Assembly (NCBI GenBank): GCA_022113835.1
Contig: JAILWY010000012.1
Coordinates: 620,001 to 684,000, forward strand
Direction of reading: 5' to 3'
Length of the DNA stretch: 64,000 nucleotides
Source: Atopsyche davidsoni
Lineage: Eukaryota; Arthropoda; Insecta; Trichoptera; Hydrobiosidae
The notes beneath the pieces were generated by a model. That model was given only the letters and a program-made list of their open reading frames with translations. It had not been told where the DNA came from and made no database searches. Of this stretch, positions 1 to 13,439 are shown piece after piece (position 1 is the stretch's first letter; each line of letters opens with the position of its first letter). Position numbers and translations under genes: made by a program.

Positions 1-1556
1 TATGCTTTATTTATAACTACAGCTTCTAGCAATTAGATATTCCAGGAAATTCAGATTAGCATGTTTTAATAAACAAGTACAAGTGTTGTCTTATAAGGAC
101 GTGATTTATGGTCTTGTAATAAATCCGATAAGTGAATCTGCTAATGTGATATTATATGATATTATTGATTTGAAATATATTCAGTCCGTTTGACAAATTC
201 TAATCATTATTAATGTGCTAGTGTTAAGGCTTCATCTGCGCAATGAAATCATCTAGTATATAGTATCGTTGCTAAGTAGACTAGGGTAAAAAAAAAATTA
301 GCTTCTTTTATTTTAAATAATATACAAATTGGTTCCAGGAAGAAATTCCCGATGTGAAAAATATTCTAGCATATCTAGTTGCATCTGATTGATGGTTTAA
401 ATCTATTTTTCTTTAGAAAGAAAATATTTAGTAAAAGATATCATGCGAGCATAAATACTTTTTAGTAAAAATATTACATTTTGTTGTGATTGTGTGCTGT
501 TTTTTTTTCTTCTTTGTTTAGATATTCTAGCTATGTTTATCAGAGAATGAGGTGTCCACGACATTATTACTCTATTAGACTAGAAGGCAGCAAGGGAAAC
601 GGTCGATAGACAATATGCGTATTTTTTATTGCATTTAGAAGAAATAGCAGTCACATTTGGCTCGATACCTTTTTGGAATTTGCTATGTTTCATACAAACA
701 AATCACGAAAAAACCCAGCATCGAGGGAGTTTTCCAAAAAAGTTTTTTTTGTTCTTTGTATTCGGAGAAAATTTATAGTATGAGAAAAAATTCAATTCTC
801 CGCCCGTATTTGAATGCTGTACTCCATAGTCGGCGAGCGAGCGTGCTACCCGGTGGTCCACGTGGCGATATAGTTATTCCCTCAGTAATAAGAGAATCGA
901 TGCAAGCGTGGCTTCAAATACAATTTATCAAAATACCGGGTGTTTCTTGTCGTTTCATGTGAAATAGACCATTAACAAATATATTCTACAAATAGTAAAC
1001 TTGCACGGGCATAAGATGCGTATTTATTAAATATTTCATATAAAATATTGGCAATGAATTTTTACTGTTAATACAGTCTAAAAGTACACTTGTCGGTTGA
1101 CGTCATCTCACAAGAAGAATAAGCGTTTCTGATTTCTTTTAATTTTAAAATTATAATTTTTAAATTTATAATTATTTCTCAATCAATAAAAATGCTTACA
1201 ATTAAAGAAAAAAAAATTTGAAACTACCCGAATATGTTTCGACTTCAATTTGATAACTTGTAAATAAACACATATTCATTGACACAATTGAAGATTTTCA
1301 CACTAATATTTTGAAAATCTCTGATAAATCTACAATTCAATTCAATCATGGTCCTGTTAGATTTTTAATAAAATATAACTAAGAGTATTATGAAACAAAC
1401 ACGAGACTTTATTATGTCGGGGGAGTATTACATTAGGACAATTGTTAAATTTTATTACGCTAGAGAAAAGTTTTATTATTTTGTTAACTATATGTTTATA
1501 ACAAAAGAAACGCTATAATTTATATAGTAAATATCGAAAGTAATACTTTTTTTATG

Positions 1557-1650
1557 CACACTCGTATAGTCAATACAAAACTGAAATAAGCAGGGCGGAG
1601 ATCGAACCGGGAACCTTTCGATCGAGACGGAGATGACATGTCGATTTCGT
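1557..1650 (-). repeat. tRNA-derived SINE-like fragment
   Basis: On the minus strand a B-box-like GGTTCGATCTC is followed by a body ending in CAGTTTTGTATTGACTATAC. The same body, with small changes, follows another tRNA-like head at 26528-26640, so the two look like members of one SINE family. The A box here is poor. No target-site duplication was found. Confidence 0.45.
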
Positions 1651-3364
1651 TGGTTAAATAAATTTATCGCGGTTGAGATTTTTATTACATCAAAACGATG
1701 ACAGCTCAGTGTCAAAAAGATAAAGTCCCACTCGTACAGAGCGCAGGGAGTCCGCTGACTTCAAAACACAGGGAAGATCTATTCAAGGAGTTGTGTGAGA
1801 TGTAAGTCAGCCTTAGAGCGCAAGTTGTCTGTGTACTTCCTTCCTATTTAAATCTTGGAGATGAATCTCGAAATAGCCCCCCCGGAGGAGTGTGGTTTGA
1901 TTGACTCGCTTTTGGGGCAGTGGACGCTCGGCCGGCGAAGAATATTGACAGGTTACATAATGCACGCCATGGCTCCTATCCGAAATAGAAAAAATCGGAA
2001 ACCTTTTGACACGTACCCAGCTGGGGGTTTTCAGACCAACTGCAGTGCTCATTGAACCCAAAGAAAACGATTCGCCTACACGATCTGTTGTATCTCTATA
2101 ATCTGATAATCTGAGAACGGAAAGTAAAAATCTAAGTCCTCGAAAGGAAAAAGGCGGATGGGCAAGCAGTTCGAAGTGATGGCGACTGTTTCCGGGTAAA
2201 AGCAACTCCGATTATTACTTTGCTGAGTAAAAGCTACGTCACTGGATTTTTCCAGAAGGATGGTAAAAATTAAATAAAACACAGCACTTATGAACTGAAA
2301 TATTGTCATTACAGCTTAGCTAAATATACACGTAATTTAAGCATCTCAGCTGGAAGGTCTTTTTAACCTGACGACCACAAATCGTCCATCACGGCATGGA
2401 AGCGGCTGTAGAGCCAGAGAGACCCGGATCGAATCCTATGTTAAGTTAGATCAGTCCAAAAGGTAGATGGACTTGGTAGTAATCGGAACTGCATTTTAGG
2501 TGTCACACCTGCGCCGCAATTGGGGCAAGACCGCAGAAAATCCGATCTCGTAAGAGACGAGAATTTCATGTCAACTGCATGCCTTGTGTACTATGTTATA
2601 CTATCGTATATATAATATCGTCCACCAATATAATACAAGCTATATATAAATTTTTCACACTCCGTAGTGTGCATATTCACTATGTATTATTATATAAGAT
2701 AAATTATTTTCAGTAAAAGTCTAGCACATTATTTTGGTTAAGTTTATGTCATTATCACATAATTTAAATCATCCAAAAAATCAAAAAAATATAAATTGAT
2801 TTCAGTAACTTTAATTATTTTTAGAACTACAACACATGATTAAAAAAATGAAACAAAACAGTATTCATGATATATTAATTTCCATTAAAAAATTAAATAT
2901 TAAACTCACAAAACTTGAATAATGTACATAAAATTAAATATGCGGTCTGCTTTTCTCTTCTCCTACTATCAGACATACTTTGCTCTTTTCATGAGCTGTT
3001 TTATTCTTAGAGCGCCACAGCTGCTGTACCGTCAACACCAAACCAGAGGAAAACAAGAAAGTTATATTAAATTTATATTAAATAAAGTAATACGTAATTC
3101 AAATTAATTTAAAAAAATATTTTTATTGAATAATACTTTTAGAAGAAATCAAATTTTTGATAAATATTTTGCTTGATCGTAATTTCAACTAAAACGTATA
3201 ATTAACAGTAAAATAACGTTGAAAGCATTTATTTAAAATAGTATAAAATATATGGCTTAAATACTTTTTAAAAATTGTTTTTTAGCATTAAAAAAAATTA
3301 ACAGATAGTGTAAAATGTAACATTACCGAAAAACATTTTTTTCTTTTCTTTTTCAACTAAACGC

Positions 3365-3545
3365 GTAGCCAAAAGTTCTATCGGTCGTTAAAAGTAGAGG
3401 TCGTGGGTTCGAATACCCAGAAGGTGGCAGTGACTGTTCTGGTGTCAGATTACATCTCCGAGCATTCCCACAGGATTGGTTTAGAGCAAATTAGTTCAAA
3501 TGCTATGCCAAGTGGTTTGCCACGGTTTTAGAAACCAATTCGCGG
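3365..3545 (+). repeat. tRNA-derived SINE-like fragment
   Basis: A weak A-box-like stretch (GTAGCCAAAAG) is followed about 40 nt later by GGGTTCGAATACCC, a good pol III B box inside a T-arm-like stem. The downstream body is unrelated to tRNA. This is the usual head-plus-body layout of a SINE. There is no cloverleaf good enough for a functional tRNA. Confidence 0.4.
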
Positions 3546-4432
3546 TTATCAAAACCATACATAAAAATGTGAGATGCATTGTTTAATAGTTTTTGTATGT
3601 GAAACAATAATTTGCCGTTGTGCGATTGTGGAACTTATATATATGAATGATTCCTAACTTAGTTAAAAATAAGAAGAAAAAAATAGTCCAATACGCCAAT
3701 TGTTTAAATAATTATTAATTGCATCTTTAAATCAAAGTTCTTATATGTAAAGTTTATCTTGCATGGTATAGAGGTTATGGCTTTATTTTGGCTGGTTAGC
3801 TGTTTACGGGTAATGGTTTTATTTACTCAATCGAGACCAATCAATGGAGCATCAACGAAAGTTCAAGATTGCATAATTAGATTAATATGTAGATGTTCCG
3901 TATCCATAACCACTTTTAAAGTGTGAGTGCTTTCGCCTTCCGCTGGCTTTGTCCTTGACGATACCAATGAAGTCCGTGAATTCCGAGCTATTTGGTTGTT
4001 CATAATTGTTGCTTAAGAAATACGCTTAAACTGCAACGAACCTGCCGATGCGATGGTCGTCGAAGAACCCAAAAAATGTGGTCGCCCCAGCCCGACCCCA
4101 CAAAAACCAGTCGCCTAAACTTACAACTCGATTATTTTTGCACGTGTCGACCGCCCAAACGCTCTCGTCCTCCGATGAATCCCAAACAGGACCGGGATCT
4201 GTCTTCCCTAAGCTATTAATCTACGTCACATTTCATGGTTTTAAAAATATTAAATAACGCATTATATTCAAATGCGATTACATTAAAATTGACAAAAATA
4301 ATTACTTTTTTTACCTCTCTCTCGTCTCGTCTCGACTTGAGTCTCATCGCCTTATCGCTTCCAGTTCTAAGGTGAGTCCGCAAGTTTTGGCGGACGTCGT
4401 TATTGTGAATACTCGGTTCAAGTACTGTTGAA

Positions 4433-4457
4433 CACCCAACAGTTGTACTGTTGGGTG
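4433..4457. repeat. perfect 11-bp hairpin
   Basis: CACCCAACAGT is followed by a TGT loop and its exact reverse complement ACTGTTGGGTG. No gene end lies nearby, so a terminator role is not implied; it may be a transposon relic. Confidence 0.7.
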
Positions 4458-7086
4458 GGTAAAATTATTTATTTATAAATTTATTTTGAAGTTTCAATTG
4501 AAATCATGATTCTGATATTTTAATATATTTGGGGTATCTATATTTTTTTTACCCCATTTTTGAAAATGGGTTGCAATCCCCCACGTGGTTTTCAGAGCTT
4601 ACAGCAACAGTAATCTTTGTTGGTTTTTTTTACTCAGCATCAATCTTGAACTGTACAAAATCGGCTGACCCGTCCGTGTTTTATCGCGTTTTTATTCAAG
4701 AATCGTTCCGATATCTACATGAGCACAAATTAATATCTCGCAAAAGTACAGTGTTTTATAATATTTACAATCATACATTTGCGTCATAAATGCTAATTGA
4801 TCTCGAATACTGCACTGGAATGATATATTAATTATTTTACTTATAGAACCAGTCGGCGATAGGAATATATCAAATATAATTCTGACAGGGGTTAGATTAG
4901 TTTATGTTGTTTGCAAGAATGTTATGGATACAATTGAATCGGAAGCAGTCGGTGCTAGAAATATATTACATGTAATAGCAAATATATTTCTGTCTTACCA
5001 GCGAGTCGAACGAATCAAGTCGGCATTTGCAAAACTTAAATGAGATCGCAGAGATTTGCCGGAACAAGTCCACGGCGGAAAGCACTTGCTTGTGAACAAT
5101 GTCTTCAGCCAGGTCGGCCGTGACATTGTCCCTAATTTCATTTAATTAGAACTTCCGCGTTTTTACGGCCACGGGATAAAGTATGTCCTTGCTCGTAGAA
5201 ACCAGACTTCTGCACATTCGTTGAAAATTATAGAATACCAGGGTTTTGGAATACATTGAGGTTAGTTTTAAAATAAATAAGTAGTGAAACCGCACGAAGT
5301 CATTATTTTATCTATGCATTTTACAATGTGCAATTGATGTAAAAATAGATGCAAAGTATTTATCATTTCTTCGATTTCTGTAAGTCAAATGAAAAAAACA
5401 ACTTTGGTAAAAGTGCGTATCTAACGAGGCGTCAAAGCTTTTGTCAACTAACACGCGGTCGATGCAAACTTGTTAGAGTGATTCCCAGTTAACTACCACT
5501 TGATCCTGCAACTGGTGTCGGCTCGTTCATGATGTTAATTGACGTTTAGCACTGTCGGGCGGGTTTGGCTGACTTCTTTTTAGGCAACACTGCGACGAAT
5601 CTTTATGCAGTTATAGTTGATAAAGACCCGGTTACATTCAGTGCCTTTTCATCAGAAATAAATGCGCTTCCATTTATTCAAATATTTTATGCATCATCTG
5701 ACAAGTAATTTATTTATTAGTAGCTGAAATATTTATCCGTTTACGAGTGCTGCTTTTTCTGCTGACCTCAAGGTAGAGCCAACGTCTGTTATAGTCATTA
5801 ATGCAGTTGTGTCGAGAAATCCGTCTCAACGGGTTGGCCAGATCTTGGGTAGAATCAGACAAACCAAAGAATCGTTTTCAGCATATTCCGGAAATACTGC
5901 AAACTGCCTACACACGTGTAATTATTTTCTTTGTATTCAGCCGCGTTCCAAAAGTGCATAGCCGGCAAGAAATCTCGCAAAAAATTCACACAACACTAGT
6001 AAATTCGTTTATGATTTAAACCCAGCTAAACTTGATGATAGTAAAATCCAACGGTTACATTTAGTTGATGTGACTGTTTCCTTGTAAATGCAATTTGTAC
6101 TATCAAATTAATGCATTTGGCTGCCTGTCAAAATCAATTACTCACTGAATTCGTCTTGTCGATGCATAATGTTGTCTCTCGTTAATAAAAAAATGATTTG
6201 TTTGAATTAACGTCACATTAAAATTATCGTGTAAGGAATGAAGTTAATTTTTCAAGTGGCTCTGCGTCTATCATGTATGTAAAGAAAATAAATACAATCT
6301 GTACATTAATTAACCACAGAATATAAACTACATTAATTGTTATTCTTTTTGATTATTTTTAAATATCACTTGTAATCAGACATTATTTAAATTTATTATA
6401 CATATTATACATGACCTCAAAGTGTTATGAACAAATATCTGCATTATTTTTGGATAATAAATTCAGAAATTATTCAAATGAGATGAATGATAAGTATACA
6501 CGACTGACTGATTAAATTTGTAAAACATAGTTAAAAATACGAACGGCTAAGAGAATCCTAGTATTTTTATTTATGAGCGCTACGGGTTTTCAAGGGCAAC
6601 TCCAGTTGGAAGAAGTCCCCAAAAAGTGAAGCGCTTACAAACAAAAGTAGTTGTAATCGCCTTTCCAAATTTGATATTAAAAAAATTAAGTGCTTTTATC
6701 AAAGTTTTATTTTTAATTCTTGATAAAATGTGTAATACATGCACGTGGCATATATATATATATATTTGTATTTTTGCAGGCAATCTTTTTAAATGTCGTT
6801 TAAAACTACAGTAGACATTAAAAAGTTAATTCAACCGTTTGGATTATTTGTAAAAATATTTCATATCTCTAGCCACGTATTTTTTTTTATTGATTAGATA
6901 TTTTATTGATTAGATTTTTTTTCTTGCTCTATTATCGGTAAAAATCTAAATATATTTTTTAAATAATTTTATCAATACAAAGCATCGCAATCATTGTAAC
7001 CGAGTTGATATGCTTCCTGCTGTAAGTCCAGCTGAAAGTGAAAGCTCCAATCATCTAAAGCTCAGGAAGTGCAGGGCTCAGCGCCA

Positions 7087-7096
7087 GTGACGTCAC
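7087..7096. promoter_or_regulatory. palindromic CRE site
   Basis: GTGACGTCAC is a full palindromic cAMP-response element (CREB/ATF family binding site). It sits in a locally GC-rich stretch with E-box-like CACGTG elements. The identical 10-mer recurs at 16135-16144, about 0.5 kb before the first visible collagen exon. Function is inferred from the motif only. Confidence 0.35.
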
Positions 7097-8819
7097 GCAC
7101 ATGTGCCAATGCGCTCACACGTGGTCATAAACAAAACACACATGAACTGCCTGTAAACATGCATGCGCGCGTCTATCCGATACGCAGAGTATTCCGAGGG
7201 GTGTGCCACGCACTAGACTTACTATTTTTCATTAATGTTCTACGAGCTTAAAACATGGAGTCTCACCTGAAACCTAGCTTTTCTATAAGAGAAGAGGGAG
7301 GTAGACAGGCAGTCAGAAACAAGCAGAGGCAAGCATCTGCAGCTTGTGTCTGCTTGCGACATAAACAACCCTCAAGAATACTCTTACTTTTATCTCCATC
7401 ACACGAGCGGGATACACCAGTTCTTAGATATTCTCAGAATAACAAGTTTACTGAGTAAAATGAAACATAGCAAGACAGGAATAGTCACGTGTTGATTATT
7501 GATCAGACATTTCTAGCTAGAAGCTATTTTTCATGCGGCTTCACAACAGGAAAAAAAACTGCCGATCGATTCGGATTGTCACGATCTGAAGAGTTTTTTT
7601 TTTATTGCTCATTGAAATTTAAATGCATTTCATGTGCCAGCCCTGATAATAAAAATTATTTACACAAAGTCTTTTTATGATTGTCAGTTCCTGGACCGGT
7701 TGTTCAAAAATAGAGACTTACTAATGCAGCTGACCAGGGCTGCCCCTGCCCAATAATAAATACATAAATGACAAGTTATAAATTTAAAAAAATGTTATAT
7801 GCTGTGTTCTGAATTCCCTGACTGCTTTTTGTGTTTGTCTTCAACACTAAAAGTATAAATGAAAGTTGACTTCTTCCAATCTATTAACCCCATAAAAACT
7901 TCATTTAAAATATGAATGAAATTAATAAGTAAATTTTCTTGTTAGTTCCTGTCGTTGTTTTTTTGTAATAAAGCATCGCTTGCTTAGCAGTTGCTATAAG
8001 CATAATTAGTAACATTGAGGTGATCCTGGAGTGTTATAGAAGAAATGTAAAAAGTGAAGCGGTAACAAGTCAAAACAAACAGTTTCAAAGTGTGGAGGAG
8101 TATTTTGGTGCTTACCAAAGCTTCTGGGAGGCGCTCACCCTCATCTCTCAGCAAGGCGAGGATCAAAGCTCCTGTCTCTGGTTATAATTACTCTCGTCTA
8201 ACGAGGGTGAGTTCAATCTAACCTCAATTGAGTTGATACATTGAGTTGGTACAAAACGTTCTTTAGATATAAAAAAATACTCTTAAGAAATTATATATAT
8301 ATTTAGGGCGCTTTCGCCTTTAAAGAGCTTTTACTGGCTGAGAGTTTTGCGAGAACTGAATTTCAGTAAAACCAGGTCTTTAGAAGCAGCTGGACATCTT
8401 ACTGTCCAATAAATCATCGCATTTTGAATGCAGTTTCATTAACATGATAATGATTTATCGCAAGAGAGACAATCAGAACTGACAGTTCAGTAATCAAGGT
8501 TGATTTTTTATTTTCGACAGCCAGCTATTTATCGTTTCTCGATTTCATTCTAATAAAGTTTAGTGAAGATCTAATAACCAATTTAGATAATATTAAAAAT
8601 ATTGTCTTTGTCGTGTCTTCATTCAATTAATATAGTACACGTGCTCGTAGATATTGGCGGCCATTTTTAATAAAAATGATGTTCTTGAGGTTGAAGAAAA
8701 CATGGTTTCTGAGTCTCAGCGCACTCGAGAAGGTGCTCTCATTTGCGGATATTCACAGGACCGGGTCTAGAAGAAGTGCGCTCGAGAATGGCTCAGGGCA
8801 ACAAGCTGCTTTAAGCTAC

Positions 8820-9480
8820 CCACTCACGTTGCAACACAAAGCGTCCTTTTAATTTGAGTGTTTTTTCATAGTTGTTCCAGAAAAATAACGCAGATTTTTA
8901 TGCTCTTGGCAAATCACAGTTCGGTTGTCAGTCGTGTCGCAGCTTAACTGGAGCGCCTCCTTTTGCGTTGTTTACTTAAGAAAAACTATAAAAAACAACA
9001 CGAATAAAAATGACGGTATTGGCTAACTACTGTGTGGTTGTTGGTTGTGTCGCAGCGAGTGCAGGCTTCTAGAAGAGCTAGCAGCTAGGAGCGCTGGAGC
9101 TGTGCGCAGTGCGGGTCTATTTTGGGTCAGGGGAGTGCGTTCGGAGCCGCCAGCCGCTGCATCCTCTGCGACGATAACCTCTTTAGGACAAGTGGAGCAT
9201 CGGCGATAAGGAGACCGGGCATCTGAACATCAACAGCTCGCAGAGGCCTGATTTCACAACCCACGCCCGCGATTGCGCCGATTATCAAGCGAGAGCAGAT
9301 GGCGCACGCAGTCCTTGCAACCCTATTTCTTCCAGCGAGCAATTCATTTAAGACTTTTATGAGTTGCCTTCTGGTAAAGCCTTTAGAACAATAAGGGGCC
9401 TTAGCCACTGGACGTCAATTCCTCTCAACGCTGATTTCCCAACTCAACCCCAATCTCAACCCCCGCCCGCTACTTGAGCG
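8820..9480. other. GC-rich non-coding patch with repeated motif
   Basis: This block is clearly richer in GC and CpG than its surroundings. It holds two copies of a GTTGTGTCGCAGC-like motif (near 8930 and 9045) that recurs near 12104, 54580 and 59272. A 93-codon frame is open on the minus strand (9127-9408) but resembles no family I know, and GC-rich DNA opens such frames by chance. It could be a repeat family or an old CpG-rich regulatory block. Confidence 0.35.
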
Positions 9481-11821
9481 TCGTTCATTTAGCGAGCAAC
9501 TCATTCAGGCTTTTAATAAGGATTATATTTCTGATATTTTCCAGCGTAGATTATTCATATTTGTTGCATAAGTAAATCGAAATCAATCGGTATAAATATT
9601 AATTAGCCATAGATATCTTGTTTAAAAAAATCTTTAAACTAAGTCTGAAATTATAAAGTAAATAAGATTTTTCAACAGTCAGTCCAGTCAAGGCTAGCTC
9701 ACTCTGTACCATCGCCGCTGCCAACCGTGTGGCGCTGGGGCTGGATTCCCGAGGACCTTCCCGTCCTGCACTGCAGCTCCTCGTCCAGGAGTCGGAGCAA
9801 CGCATCCGCCGCGTGCTAAATGTCAGCTATTAGATCACGCTTATTTCAGACTCCATGGGAACCGACCTTCCGGAAAAGTGCAAACGCGGCCCCAGCATAA
9901 ACTTGCTTAATCCCATTCGAATATACAACCACAAAAAAACGAGCTCAATATTTATCATAGACAATTATTATATATGGATATTATATCAAAAATATTTCAC
10001 CAATTATAATTTTAAAAAATTATAATCATTACGTTTAAAGTTGGAAAAATATTTATACTGGAAACATAAAATATTTCACCGTTTTCGGTGAGTTCAGTAG
10101 ACTTGACAAATACTCTAACAAAGCTGAAAGCTGCTAATGCTTGCAAGTCAGATATATTATATTAATAAATTAAAAAGAACTTGGTGAACTCTTGCAAATG
10201 ACATGTAAAATCTTGGATCAGTTTCAACGGCACAGCTCCTCCGTGAAGATATTGATTAATTCTAGTTAGTCTCACAACTCAAATTATTTTTCTCTTTAAT
10301 AATGCGATATTTTAAAATTATTTTTATTTGAAACCCCGTTTGGTGCTATTTTTTATTTAATACGTTAGCAATAAAACAGATTATTTGAGTGTTCCAAGAT
10401 TGTTTGCAGATGTTTGAGGTGCCCAAAATGATCCCGTCTTCAAAGTAAAACGAGGTAGATGAAATGCGGTTCGATTGCGCAATGCGTTCCCGGAAGTCAC
10501 AGATATTTAGTAACTGGCAACATCGGCAAGTAACGGCGGCAGTAAAGCGCGCCAAGATTCGTTAACCCCAAACTAATTTCTGCCCTATTTTCAGTTTTAC
10601 GTGAAAACCCAGAGTAACGACCGCATTCTCCCCACTTCAGATGCAATTTCAGATCAATAATAGGATTTACTCATAGGAACAGTAAATGCATGCAGTAACA
10701 AATGCTACGCTTAGTTTGGTATTCTAGAGTATTCGACTCACGTTATATTTGCACGCTCAACAATCTAAGTCAAAAAATACTAACATGAAATATTTTATTA
10801 GGAGTATTACAAAAATAAAGTTATTCATTCTGTTGTATTTTCATAAATATGGGAAATGCTGAATCACTGCGGGAATTATTGGCCTACAAAAGGCTGTAAA
10901 AGGGAACAGTGCATTGCTATCTGACGTCCTCCGCCCACGGAACTGCATGAGTGATCATAGTGAGTGCTGATTGGTGACTAGTCGCTGCTGGATGATGGCT
11001 AGTGACCCAATAACGGTCGCTTCCGATGGATGCGATAGCATCTCAACGCAATTTCCTTCATCTGGTAAATTTCCGCTCTGTTGCTATGTGCATATCTGCT
11101 GAGATAAATATTTCAAGTGAAACATTAATAAAACACCAAATTATACCCAAACAGTCATACAAACTATTGGTTACCCAATTTTACCTTTTAATTGTATTTT
11201 CAACGGTCCAGATGTGATTCTTTATTTTGTGTATGCAAAGTATATCTAATATATATCACAAGTTAACGTATGCAATATATTGCTGCAGAGTCTATTTTAT
11301 TAAATCGTTGGAAAATGTTTTGGATTGTTATCTTTTATAATTATACATATCTTGAGAGTCAAGAGTAAATTTTTTTATTAACTTGTATTTATCACCAAAT
11401 TTATTTCAAAACGAGGTTATAGATTTTAATAATAAAAACCAAATTTATTAGTGTGCGCGAAATACATTAAAGATAATTTTTAATGTCACTGCGTTTAATT
11501 AAAATCGCGGACCATTTTGTGTATGTAAACATTGTTAAAAAACATTTAAACTACATTATTTTAATAAATGTATACAAAAAACACATACACTGTTACTTAA
11601 AATCCCTCAAGTGAAACGATACAAAAACGATGCCCTACTTATTGAGATCCGATAGGTCAGATTTTTGGACACTTAAAATTTATAAACAACCGACAACCGC
11701 GAGCTATTAAATAGAATAGTGTCCTCTTATTTTGGGTGTTTTATTATAGTTTTGCCTTAGTAAACAACTACTATGCAAATAATTGAGGCGGCAGAAATAT
11801 GGCTGTATAACACAATGAAAG

Positions 11822-12075
11822 AGTTTTGCTCAGAATGCGCAAAGAAAGGGAACTCTTGACCTCGGCAAAGAAGCGGAATTTCGGTCACTTTTTTCTTAAC
11901 AATAAGTATGGCATCCTCCAGCTGCTTGTACAAGGAAAAATCGAAGGAAAAAGGGGCACTGGAAGAAGAAGAAAGTTCAGTGGCTGGAGATCTGCAGTGC
12001 AGCTGGATTGATGAGACTGGCCCAGGATAGGGATATGTTCTAGGAAATGGTCACCAACGAAAAAGAGGATGATTT
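11822..12075 (+). mobile_element. LINE 3' end fragment (RT C-terminus)
   Basis: The frame reads KERELLTSAKKR, then NNKYGILQLLVQGK followed by IEGKRGTGRRRKF, the usual C-terminal tail of RTE/CR1-like non-LTR retrotransposon proteins. It then drifts out of frame, while a GGTCACCAACGAAAAAGAGG-type end resembles the 3' ends near 50.6, 51.4 and 57.5 kb. It is a dead, 5'-truncated copy. The clade is inferred from the motif. Confidence 0.7.
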
Positions 12076-12099
12076 AGCTCAGTTATCGTTCGCTTCTCT

Positions 12100-12545
12100 A
12101 GTGTGTCGCGACGGGTGCAGGCGGCTTCAAAGGCGGTGAAATCTCGTTTGGTTTTGGATCTGGCATCTCATATCGGCGGAGGCGTATCGAGAGGTGCTCC
12201 GTGTCAAGGCAGCCCCTGCGCCGGGGCGCGATAAGTCCGGGCCGATAGCGGCAATCGGCGAGAAGACATTACCCAAATTACTGAAAAACAACCTCGCGGC
12301 CTTGGACCGCCCGGCTATCTGCCCGCGGGAAGCCGACTCTCGATGCGCTCCATTTACGCACTTCAGCTCAGCGAGCCGCCGAACTGGACGAGACGTTTGC
12401 TTCGGGCAAATTTATAATTTCAATACTAATGTAGCGGTCGGTGCACATGCACAGAGCTACTATTCTTCGACAAGATCGGACTTGTCCGAGCGGGGTAACT
12501 TTCTAATATACAACCCCCAGCGCATCACTCCGAGACTCTGACACC
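12100..12545. other. GC-rich non-coding block
   Basis: A sharply bounded GC- and CpG-rich block with GCCGATAGCGGCAATCGGCG-like inverted motifs. A 115-codon frame (12194-12541) is open but looks like no known protein and lacks splice support. It may be a regulatory island upstream of the collagen gene or a repeat remnant. Confidence 0.35.
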
Positions 12546-13407
12546 TGGCCAGTAACCACGCGTAATGTTATCTTGTAAATAGTAAATAATACTGTCGAGG
12601 GACAAGGCATTTGATTCGTGAAGATTCATTATTATAATGATAAAAGTACCTTTGTATTTTGTCTTCACTTTGAGTTTATTAAAATTATTTGCATTACTAG
12701 TTTCGACTCAATACACTTAACTTTAACTATAGTAAATAATACATTCCGAATATGCAAATATTTCGCCAGCATTCTGATTTACATTCATCACATCATTACC
12801 AACTTAATAATTACGGCGAAACTATCGGAAAAATCACCCAATCTAAAGATGCCTGGACGTAGGCTATCAATTAGTATGTACATTATTTTATCAGGTACAA
12901 GTTCAACGTGCCTGAACGATTTATGTAAAATATGGCTGAATTGCATGATTTTTTATTTTTCCGTGAAAATATCGAAGAGTTAGGAAATTATGTGTTATTT
13001 CAGGGAAAAATATTTTGTATATTTTTCATATGTTTTATAGGAAAAAACTGAAAATATCCATATTTCATAAAATAAAAAAAAACCTAATAATATTAATTGA
13101 ATGATTATAAAAATATCTCCAAAAATGTGTTTCAACTAGCTTATACTTAAATCGCGTTTTCACTCAGCCGCCAAAAATACGGTTGGTGGTAAAAAAGTTG
13201 AACTCAATTAGTTCGACAGGTCCAACACAACGGTCACAAAACGAAATGGTTGATCCTATAAGTTTGTATGGGGTTTTAAAACAGTTTTTATGATTTTTTG
13301 CCAATTTTCAACGGTATATAATTAAGGGTTAAAGAATAGGGGCTGTGGCAGCAATAAAAAGAGACTGTAACCGTATCCGACCCGTAACGCATTTGATGAA
13401 AAAAAAT

Positions 13408-13439
<32 letters not shown>

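Larger units (their letters stand above)
1..8819. other. AT-rich non-coding stretch
   Basis: No open frame here reads like a conserved protein, and none is joined to another by plausible splice sites in phase. The DNA is AT-rich with short homopolymers. It contains two tRNA-derived SINE-like fragments, a small perfect hairpin and a palindromic CRE site, listed separately. The missing first exon(s) of the downstream collagen gene could lie here or off the window; a short signal-peptide exon cannot be recognised by eye. Confidence 0.6.

Noticed and set aside
9127..9408. A 93-codon minus-strand frame
   Set aside because: GC-rich patch, no family resemblance and no splice partners.
12194..12541. 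A 115-codon plus-strand frame
   Set aside because: GC-rich non-coding block; composition does not look like a conserved protein.
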